Shown here piece after piece: positions 57,905 to 64,000 of a stretch of 64,000 bases of DNA. The DNA comes from Pigmentiphaga litoralis (GTDB lineage: Bacteria; Pseudomonadota; Gammaproteobacteria; Burkholderiales; Burkholderiaceae_B). Made by a program: the position numbers and the translations under genes. The DNA is taken from NCBI RefSeq assembly GCF_014651835.1, contig NZ_BMXQ01000002.1:558001-622000 (forward strand). Direction: 5' to 3'. Every line of letters starts with the position of its first letter. Position 1 is the first letter of the stretch. Below the pieces are notes generated by a model that was given only the letters and a program-made list of their open reading frames with translations, did no database searches and was not told the DNA's origin.

Positions 57905-59518
57905 ATGGCGGCAGGCGGCGATGGCGTGGACGGCATGGCTAGCATGGATGGCACGGTCGAGACTGCGCGCGGAGGCTCGCCGACCGCCGATGCTCGCACC
58001 TCTGCTACCGATGCCGCCTGCGATGCGGCGATCCATGCCGCCCGCAACGCGGTAAGCGCAGCGCTTGCCCCCCATCCTGTTCCGCTGTCCCGCCAGCTGG
58101 CCGACATCCTGGCACGGCCCGTGGCCGAGACCGACCGCCGCCGCGCCTTCCGGCATCTGTCGTACTGGGCCGGCGCCGCGGCCCGCGTGGCCGCTGCCGA
58201 CATGGGCGAGCCGCTCTGGCAGGCTGCCAGCCTGGGCCTGCCGGTTACGGCCACCACCGACACCGCGCATTTTCTGTTCGAGGCCTCATTGGGCAGCCTC
58301 GATGAACTCGACGATACCCACCGCGCGGCGCTGGTCCACCCCGGCCCGGTCGTGATTCCGGTCGTGCGCCATCTGGCCCGCGTACTGGGGGCGTCGGCTG
58401 CCCAGATGGCCGATGCCATCGTGCGCGGCTACGACGCTGCCATCCGTGTGGGGCTATCGGTCGGCCCCGCGCATTATGTCCATTGGCATACTACCGCCAC
58501 CTGTGGCGGATTCGGAGCCGCCGCGGCGGCGGCATCGATGTTCGGGCTGGATGCCGCCGCCACGGCGCAGGCCTTGTCGCTGGCCGCCACGCGTGCGTCC
58601 GGACTCTGGCAGATCCGCCTGGAACCCAGCGACGGCAAGCCCTGGCATACGTCGCAGGCCAGCCAGCTCGGGCTGGCCGCGGCCGCGATGGCGCGCGCGG
58701 GATTGCGGGGTCCCGCCCACGCTTTTGAAGGCGAGAAGGGTTTCTTCAAGGTCATGTGCCCGGACGCGCAACCTGGCCGCCTGGTTGCCGACCCGCAGGG
58801 CGCCTGGCGGATCCACGAAACCAGTTTCAAGCCCTGGCCCGCCTGCCGCCATGCGCATCCCGCCATCGCGGCGGCGTTGGCGGCACGGGCAACGTTTGGT
58901 GCGGGCCGGCTGGCGAGTCCGGGCGCGCCACCGTCGGCGAATCCTGCCGCTCCCTCACCGGCGACTGGCGCCATTCCCTCATCAGCGAGCCCCGCCGTCA
59001 CGCCGTCCCCCATCGCGGCGATCGACGTCCAGACCTACCCCGACGCCATCGCCTTCTGCAACGCCCCGTCGCCCGCCGACCTGCAACAGGCGCGCTTCAG
59101 CCTGCAGCATGCGGTCGCCATCACCTTGCTGCGAGGCGATCCGCGTTTCGATGCCTTCGAGGCCGGCGCACGCCAGGATCCCGACGTGGCCCGCCTGCGC
59201 GCCAGGGTCAGGCTGGCCGTGTCGCCCGCCCTGGCCCTGGCCTATCCGGCGCACTTTGGCGCGCGGCTGGTGATCACGCTGGCCGATGGCACGGTGCATA
59301 CCTTCGATGCGCCCGACGCCCCCGGCGATCCGGAATGCCCGTTGTCCGACACTGAGCTGGACACGTTGATCGCGAGCCTGCTGCACGCCGGCGCCTGGTC
59401 AGCCGAAGCCATCCGCCTGCACCAGGCGGGCTACCAGGACCTGTGTGCAACGACGGGTGCCCCCCGCGGATTAGACGACGGCGCAACACTGGCCGTGCCG
59501 CTGCGTGGCCACGGCTGA
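57905..59518 (+). CDS. MmgE/PrpD-family protein (2-methylcitrate dehydratase-like)
   Basis: A 537-residue protein. After a Gly/Ala/Asp-rich leader of about 60 residues the all-helical MmgE/PrpD domain shows FLFEASLGSLDELDDTHRAALVHPGP and VRGYDAAIRVGLSVGP. HYVHWHTTATCGGFGAAAAAASM and SFKPWPACRHAHPAI follow. A Pro/Ala/Ser-rich insert (codons around 58900-59010) splits domain 2. Family members include 2-methylcitrate dehydratase, cis-aconitate decarboxylase and iminodisuccinate epimerase. As the last gene of the rightward operon it probably dehydrates, decarboxylates or epimerises a polycarboxylic acid delivered by the importer. Confidence 0.87.
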   Translation: MAAGGDGVDGMASMDGTVETARGGSPTADARTSATDAACDAAIHAARNAVSAALAPHPVPLSRQLADILARPVAETDRRRAFRHLSYWAGAAARVAAADMGEPLWQAASLGLPVTATTDTAHFLFEASLGSLDELDDTHRAALVHPGPVVIPVVRHLARVLGASAAQMADAIVRGYDAAIRVGLSVGPAHYVHWHTTATCGGFGAAAAAASMFGLDAAATAQALSLAATRASGLWQIRLEPSDGKPWHTSQASQLGLAAAAMARAGLRGPAHAFEGEKGFFKVMCPDAQPGRLVADPQGAWRIHETSFKPWPACRHAHPAIAAALAARATFGAGRLASPGAPPSANPAAPSPATGAIPSSASPAVTPSPIAAIDVQTYPDAIAFCNAPSPADLQQARFSLQHAVAITLLRGDPRFDAFEAGARQDPDVARLRARVRLAVSPALALAYPAHFGARLVITLADGTVHTFDAPDAPGDPECPLSDTELDTLIASLLHAGAWSAEAIRLHQAGYQDLCATTGAPRGLDDGATLAVPLRGHG

Positions 59519-59704
59519 AGGTGCGGATCCATGGCATGGCAAACGGTCAGGTGTCGGACCATCACACCTTCCCGAGCACATTGATCGCCGTGGCCAGCCG
59601 GACGCGACCATCGGATGTGGCCCGCGGCCGATTCCGGCGTGCGACATAGACGCCTTCGTTCGCAACCATCGCGGCGGATAGCCCCCCGTGGCTTGTGTGA
59701 CCGA

Positions 59705-60130
59705 TTACAGAATGGTCAGCGTGACGTCGATGTTGCCGCGCGTGGCATTCGAGTACGGGCACACGATGTGGGCCGCGTTCACCAGGCGCTCCGCTTCGGC
59801 GCGGTCCAGGCCGGGCAGGGCGATCTGCAGTTCCACCTGGATGCCAAACCCGGTGGGGATCGGGCCGATGCTGACCGCGCCATGCACGCTCGTCGCGCCA
59901 GGAACGCTGATCCTGTCGCGTGCGCCGACAAACTTCATGGCGCCCAGGAAGCACGCCGAGTAGCCCGCCGCAAACAGCTGTTCGGGGTTGGTGCCTTCTG
60001 CGCCATTGCCGCCCAGTTCGCGTGGCGTGGTCAGCTTGACGTCGAGCACGTTGTCGGAAGACACGGCGCGGCCCTCGCGGCCCCCGGTAGCAGTGGCGTT
60101 GGCGGTGTAGAGGACTTTATCGAGCGACAT
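59705..60130 (-). CDS. ohr: Organic hydroperoxide resistance protein Ohr
   Basis: A 141-residue OsmC/Ohr-family thiol peroxidase. The reactive and resolving cysteines are Cys60 ([10 protein letters not shown]) and Cys124 ([11 protein letters not shown]), in the exact Ohr arrangement, and the [12 protein letters not shown] segment carries the essential Arg. It reduces organic hydroperoxides with lipoyl-dependent thiols. The start at 60130 gives the typical length. It lies 101 bp downstream of the ohrR-like gene on the same strand, with a probable operator between. The 186-bp stretch to its right-hand neighbour at 59518 holds no gene. Confidence 0.95.
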   Translation of the reverse strand: MSLDKVLYTANATATGGREGRAVSSDNVLDVKLTTPRELGGNGAEGTNPEQLFAAGYSACFLGAMKFVGARDRISVPGATSVHGAVSIGPIPTGFGIQVELQIALPGLDRAEAERLVNAAHIVCPYSNATRGNIDVTLTIL

Positions 60131-60164
60131 GGTGATTCCTTTGTGGTGGAAGCGTAAAACGCTT

Positions 60165-60185
60165 TTGTATCGTTGATTAATAAAT
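60165..60185. promoter_or_regulatory. Candidate OhrR site in the ohr promoter
   Basis: The AT-rich GATTAATAAATC (minus-strand GATTTATTAATC), an inverted repeat with GATT/AATC arms, lies about 43 bp ahead of the ohr start codon. It resembles CGATTTAATCG (60734-60744) in front of ohrR, as expected if one MarR-type repressor binds both. Confidence 0.5.
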
Positions 60186-60231
60186 CGCGTGCTATTTAAA
60201 TGAATCAAAAAAACCGGATAAAGCGGCCCGG

Positions 60232-60696
60232 TCAGCCGTTCTGAATCAGTCTGGCACGCAGACTCGCCAGTTCGCGGGTCATGGTGTCCAGTTGGTCGAT
60301 ACTGCATTCGGTCGCGCAAAACACACCGGTCGGTACGGCCATCGCTTGCTCCCGCAAATCGCGCCCGGCGTCGGTCAAGGACACGATCACTTGACGTTCA
60401 TCATGCGCGGCCCGTACCCGGCTGACCAGGCCAGCTGCTTCCAGTCGCTTCAGCAGCGGTGTCAGCGTGGCCGAGTCCAGGAACAGATGCTCGCCGATCT
60501 CGGACACCGTCACGCCATCCTTTTCCCACAGCACCAGCATGACCAGATACTGCGGATAGGTCAGGTTCAGGTCCTTGAGCAGCTTGCGATACACCTTGCT
60601 CATGGCCAGCGACGTCGAATACAGGGCAAAACAGAGTTGGCCGTCGAGCGCCAGCAGATTGCGTGTTGCCGTCGGTGGCGATGTCTTCGTGTCCAT
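60232..60696 (-). CDS. ohrR: OhrR-type MarR-family peroxide-sensing repressor
   Basis: A 154-residue MarR protein. [20 protein letters not shown] carries the redox-sensing Cys at residue 22, and [14 protein letters not shown] with the wing region ([16 protein letters not shown]) completes the OhrR pattern. I start at 60696 (MDTKTSPP), which gives the usual length; an ATG at 60705 lies within the -10 box. Oxidation of Cys22 by organic peroxides should release it from the ohr promoter. An additional cysteine near the C-terminus (CATEC) suggests a 2-Cys type mechanism. Confidence 0.92.
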   Translation of the reverse strand: MDTKTSPPTATRNLLALDGQLCFALYSTSLAMSKVYRKLLKDLNLTYPQYLVMLVLWEKDGVTVSEIGEHLFLDSATLTPLLKRLEAAGLVSRVRAAHDERQVIVSLTDAGRDLREQAMAVPTGVFCATECSIDQLDTMTRELASLRARLIQNG

Positions 60697-60703
60697 GGCT
60701 TGC

Positions 60704-60732
60704 ATATTAAGTAGTGTACGATTGAATGTCAA
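60704..60732 (-). promoter_or_regulatory. Near-consensus ohrR promoter, leaderless arrangement
   Basis: On the minus strand TTGACA (60732-60727) and TAATAT (60709-60704) are separated by 17 bp. Transcription should start about 7 bp past the -10 box, at roughly 60697, directly before the ATG at 60696. CGATTTAATCG, a perfect 5-1-5 palindrome at 60734-60744, abuts the -35 box. Confidence 0.7.
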
Positions 60733-60791
60733 ACGATTTAATCGTGAAGATGGGGAATTGTCCTGAGCGCCGGGGCGGTTACGGTCGTCGC

Positions 60792-61709
60792 TCATGACAA
60801 GGCCGTATCGAGCAGCATCATCACCACGAAGCCCAGCATCAGGCCCACCGTGGCGCACGTCTCATGACCCTGGCGATGCGATTCAGGAATGATCTCGTGG
60901 CTGATCACAAACAGCATGGCGCCGGCCGCCATGGCAAGGCCCCACGGCAGCAATCCCGCCGACAAGCCGATCGCCGCCGCGCCGAACACCGCGGCAATCG
61001 GTTCGATCAACCCCGACAGAATGCCCAGCCCGACTGCGGTCAGCTTGCGGTAGCCCACGCCGCGCAGGGCCATGGCCACCACCAGGCCTTCCGGAATGTC
61101 CTGGATCGAAATACCGGTCGCAAGCGCCTGCGCGCCCAGCGTATCCGTGCCGCCAAACGCCACGCCGATCGCCATGCCTTCGGGCAGGTTATGCAAGGTA
61201 ATGGCCAGCACGAACAGCCACACGCGTTTCATGGCGCGCGCGCTCGGTCCTTCCAGGCCTTTCACGAAATGTTCGTGCGGCACCAGCCGGTCCAGCAACA
61301 GCAGCAGCAAGGCGCCCACCAGGATGCCGCCGCCAACGATCCCGCCGGCGCCCCACGCCCCGGCGCCTTGCGCCTTGGCCGCGGCAATGCCGGGGATCAC
61401 TAATGAAAACGCGCAGGCGGCCAGCATCACGCCTGCGCCGAACCCCATCACGGAGTCCGATACGCGTTGAGAAAACGTCTGCGACAGCGCCACCGGCACC
61501 GTCCCGAGGGCCGTCGCGAAAGCCGCAAGCGACCCTGCCAGCAACGCGTCCTGCACCCGCGGATTCTGCGCCGCGAGCCAAAAATACAGGTCGCCCAGCA
61601 GCACCATTCCCCCTGCAACGACGATGCCGACGCCGAGCATCCGCCGCCAGGTCCAGGCGGGCGGATGGTTCCGGCGTTTACCGGAAGACTCCAGGGCAGA
61701 GCTGTCCAT
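60792..61709 (-). CDS. ZIP-family metal transporter
   Basis: A 305-residue membrane protein with about eight helices. The ZIP metal-site signatures are present: [15 protein letters not shown] in helix 4, [15 protein letters not shown] in helix 5 and [10 protein letters not shown] near the C-terminus. A cytoplasmic N-terminus of about 25 residues precedes helix 1. ZIP proteins import Zn2+, Fe2+ or related divalent metals. The gene stands alone next to the ohr-ohrR pair, with no obvious metalloregulator nearby. Confidence 0.93.
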   Translation of the reverse strand: MDSSALESSGKRRNHPPAWTWRRMLGVGIVVAGGMVLLGDLYFWLAAQNPRVQDALLAGSLAAFATALGTVPVALSQTFSQRVSDSVMGFGAGVMLAACAFSLVIPGIAAAKAQGAGAWGAGGIVGGGILVGALLLLLLDRLVPHEHFVKGLEGPSARAMKRVWLFVLAITLHNLPEGMAIGVAFGGTDTLGAQALATGISIQDIPEGLVVAMALRGVGYRKLTAVGLGILSGLIEPIAAVFGAAAIGLSAGLLPWGLAMAAGAMLFVISHEIIPESHRQGHETCATVGLMLGFVVMMLLDTALS

Positions 61710-61815
61710 GTCGGACTCCTCGCTGACGGGCGGTCAGGGTGTGCGTGGAACGTACGGAAAACAGAGCAGGGCGCGGGGCAGTGCAAGCACGTACCTCGCG
61801 CCTTTCTTCATGACA

Positions 61816-62772
61816 TCAGTTAGGCGCGCTCATCGCAAGCGTTCCGTTGACCCCTGCCGGGAAAAACCCGCCCTGCGTGACCGCAGCCTTGTTCAGGAAC
61901 ACGATGTTCAGCACCTGGCCTGGCGTGCGGCTGTAGGCGATGCCATTGGCATCCAGCGGCACGATGTTGGCCACGGTAGGTGTCCCGATGCCCTGATCCA
62001 GATCGGTCGCGCCATCCAGCGAATCGCGGGCGTCCGAAATGGCTTGCGCCTGGGTGGTCAGGCCTTTCGAGTAGAGCACCGTGCGGACCAGGCCGGCGTG
62101 ATAGGCCTCGGCCGCCAGAATGCCGGCAGCCGCTTCCAGGAAAACCTTGCTCTGGATCAGGGGCGATGCGCCCTTGTAGGCCGTCACGCCCACGTCTTCA
62201 AAAATGTAGGCGCCCAGCAGGAAGCTGTTGTCGTCGGCGTACGGATCGAAGGTCTGGCCGGCCTGGATCAGGCCGGCTGCCCGCGCCGCCACCGAAAACG
62301 CACCGGTCGCGCTGGCGCCGTCAATATTGATGGCCGGCTGCGCAACCGCCGCCTTGTCCAGTGCGGCACGCAGGAAAGCCACGTGGGCGACTTCGTCATC
62401 GGCGATTTCGCGGGCATACGCCGCCACCAGCGGATCGCGGAACGGGACAATATGCCCGCCGCTGACTGCGCCTTGACGACCCACGCCCGTCAGCAGGTTG
62501 GCAGGCAGGGTCCGGCCATAGGCTGCCATCTGATAGAACTGGGCTTCCAGGTACTCCAGGTTCAGTGCGAAGTTCAGGATTTCGGCGTCGGTCGGACCGC
62601 TCTGCGCAACGGCGTCGTCGCCCGAACTGCCGCAGGCGCCAAGGATGACACCCGTGGCCAGCCCGGCCGTCAGGCCTGCCGACTTGCGGAAGAAGTGGCG
62701 CCGTTGCTCTTGTTTGCGTACCCGCTTGTCGAGCAGGTCGATGATGGCATTGTCGTTGTCGTTCTGGAACAT
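61816..62772 (-). CDS. Ferritin-like domain lipoprotein with Tat-type signal
   Basis: A 318-residue protein. The N-terminus QRRHFFRKSAGLTAG is a twin-arginine signal followed by the lipobox LGAC, predicting a folded, lipid-anchored periplasmic protein. The body has ferritin-like helices: FALNLEYLEAQFY, EIADDEVAHVAFLR, FEDVGVTAYKG and AAGILAAEAYHAG, which supply candidate diiron Glu and His ligands. It resembles DUF4439/Rds1-like proteins. AGGAG precedes the start at 62772. Tat export fits a protein that acquires its metal in the cytoplasm. Function is unknown. The 298 bp to the next gene show no feature. Confidence 0.8.
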   Translation of the reverse strand: MFQNDNDNAIIDLLDKRVRKQEQRRHFFRKSAGLTAGLATGVILGACGSSGDDAVAQSGPTDAEILNFALNLEYLEAQFYQMAAYGRTLPANLLTGVGRQGAVSGGHIVPFRDPLVAAYAREIADDEVAHVAFLRAALDKAAVAQPAINIDGASATGAFSVAARAAGLIQAGQTFDPYADDNSFLLGAYIFEDVGVTAYKGASPLIQSKVFLEAAAGILAAEAYHAGLVRTVLYSKGLTTQAQAISDARDSLDGATDLDQGIGTPTVANIVPLDANGIAYSRTPGQVLNIVFLNKAAVTQGGFFPAGVNGTLAMSAPN

Positions 62773-63070
62773 CGTGGATACTCCTGGAGAACTCACTGAG
62801 AGACCCTGTGCGCGAGGGCGCGTGAAGGTCTTCGCCGGATGGCGTGCCAGGCGCAGACGGGTCAGGGGGGCGCATCGCGCGCGTGAGCGATGCAGCCGCC
62901 CGGGCGGGCCGGTGTCGACAGGAGTGCTAACCGCCAGGAAACGGCGCAGATGCAGGGGTAAACGCGATCAGTTGGATCGAAATGCTACGGTTTCTCACGC
63001 AGATGACACGCGATGGGCAACCGGTATGACGATGGATGAGACGTCGTCCTTCATAGGCCGGGCGGCCGCA

Positions 63071-63946
63071 TCATCCGTGATAGGCCCCGGTGCCGCGTGA
63101 GAGGACGACATCGGTCGGCAGCAGCTGCCCGGGCGCCAGTTCCTCCCGGCCTCGCACCCTTTCATACACGGGCGCAAAGTCGATGCTGGCCAGGTCCAGG
63201 ACGGCATCGAGGCTGTCGACGACAAAGTAGGTTTCCTGGAAATCGTCGATCCGATAGCGTGTGGCCATGACGCGTTCCAGGTCGAACGCCACGCGGTTGG
63301 GCGACGGATCCTCCAGCGCGAAGCGCGTTTCCGTCAAGGAGGACGCGATCCCGGCACCATAGATGCGCAGGCCCCCGGCTTCGCGCATCAGGCCGAATTC
63401 CACCGTGTACCAGTACACGCGCGCCAACTGGGCCAGGGTGCCGAGCTGCTGCGCCCGCAAGCCGCCCAGGCCATACGCCTGGATGTAGTCGGCAATGGCC
63501 GGATTCATCAGCATCGGCACATGGCCAAAAACGTCATGGAAGATATCGGGTTCTTCCAGGTAGTCGAGCTGGTCGGGCTGCCGGATGAACTGCCCCGCCG
63601 GAAAGCGCCGGTGGGCAAGGTGGTCGAAAAACACCTCGTCGGGCACCAGGCCGGGAACCGCCACTACCTGCCATCCCGTGCGCGCCATCAACACCTCGCT
63701 CAGCGCATCGAATTCCGGAATCCGGTCGGCAGCGATCGGCAGGTCGCGCATGCCTTGCACGAACGCCTCGCAGGCGCGTCCGGGCAAAAGCCGGGATTGC
63801 CGCTCGAACAGGGTCTTCCAGGTGGCATGGTCTTCCGGGCCGTAGCGGCACCAGTCCTGCGGAATGGTCCAGTCGGCGCGTCCAGGTGGCGGGGCGTCGG
63901 CGGCGGCCAGGCCGTGCCTGGCCGCCGGGCGTGTCGGCATGCGCAT
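63071..63946 (-). CDS. phhA: Phenylalanine 4-monooxygenase (monomeric, bacterial)
   Basis: A protein of about 291 residues of the aromatic amino acid hydroxylase family. The iron ligands are in FHDVFGHVPML (two His) and YWYTVEFGLM (Glu), and YGAGIASSLTE is the pterin/substrate region. It converts phenylalanine to tyrosine with tetrahydrobiopterin and O2. Length and absence of an ACT domain fit the proteobacterial enzyme. I chose the ATG at 63946; the frame stays open to 63988 and close to the window edge, so an earlier start cannot be excluded. No Lrp or pterin dehydratase gene is visible in the remaining sequence. Confidence 0.93.
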   Translation of the reverse strand: MRMPTRPAARHGLAAADAPPPGRADWTIPQDWCRYGPEDHATWKTLFERQSRLLPGRACEAFVQGMRDLPIAADRIPEFDALSEVLMARTGWQVVAVPGLVPDEVFFDHLAHRRFPAGQFIRQPDQLDYLEEPDIFHDVFGHVPMLMNPAIADYIQAYGLGGLRAQQLGTLAQLARVYWYTVEFGLMREAGGLRIYGAGIASSLTETRFALEDPSPNRVAFDLERVMATRYRIDDFQETYFVVDSLDAVLDLASIDFAPVYERVRGREELAPGQLLPTDVVLSRGTGAYHG

Positions 63947-64000
63947 GATGGCTAGCGCGCAAAGCGTGCGTAGCTTTCGTCGGCACACTTTGCCAGATCG

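Overview
The window is GC-rich, densely packed bacterial DNA. It carries seven orphan Bug/TctC-type periplasmic receptors, a Lrp-type regulator beside a homodimeric AceE, and many one-gene aromatic-acid modules. This combination suggests a versatile betaproteobacterium of the Burkholderiales, most likely Alcaligenaceae (Bordetella/Achromobacter/Pigmentiphaga-like). That placement is inferred from gene content; there is no rRNA or tRNA in the window to confirm it.

Layout. 1-9.6 kb: the tail of a TRAP permease, an MFS exporter, a TauD-like dioxygenase followed by a nitrate/sulfonate-type ABC importer, then a VanA-like Rieske oxygenase with an orphan amino-acid-type receptor and a TIM-barrel protein. 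9.6-17.8 kb: a TetR regulator with a histone-like tail, divergent from a complete LivKHMGF-type importer that runs into a NicC-like flavin monooxygenase and a NicX-like ring-opening dioxygenase. This looks like an uptake-plus-catabolism unit for an N-heteroaromatic or hydroxy-aromatic acid. 17.8-28.3 kb: three modules pairing Bug receptors with amidohydrolases, interspersed with LysR, TetR and GntR regulators; the third also holds a beta-decarboxylating dehydrogenase. 28.35-30.6 kb: a less GC-rich islet encoding an exported lysozyme and an exported M48-like metallopeptidase. It is bracketed by a perfect 167-bp direct repeat of the preceding amidohydrolase 3' end, with a scar of a second flavin monooxygenase gene at its right edge.

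30.6-35.4 kb: an exported carboxymuconolactone-decarboxylase-like protein, then Bug, SDR and flavin monooxygenase genes read leftward from a divergent LysR. 35.5-41.7 kb: a UvrA2-like ATPase, an AceE-type dehydrogenase and its divergent Lrp-type regulator. 41.7-46.3 kb: gamma-glutamyltransferase, Bug and D-amino-acid dehydrogenase genes, the last preceded by a tandem glycine riboswitch. 46.4-59.5 kb: two divergent operons from one shared promoter region. The leftward one encodes a small protein, amidase, CoA-transferase, crotonase, deacetylase and SDR. The rightward one encodes a monooxygenase, Bug, a Cys-less racemase-fold protein, a TauABC-type importer and MmgE/PrpD. 59.7-64 kb: housekeeping genes, namely Ohr/OhrR, a ZIP transporter, a Tat-lipoprotein ferritin-like protein and phenylalanine hydroxylase.

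The common theme is scavenging of organic acids: receptors or importers sit next to one or two hydrolases or oxygenases and a private regulator. The least explained parts are the lysozyme/metallopeptidase islet, the regulator with a C9 tract and histone-like tail, and several enzymes that have lost their family's catalytic residues.
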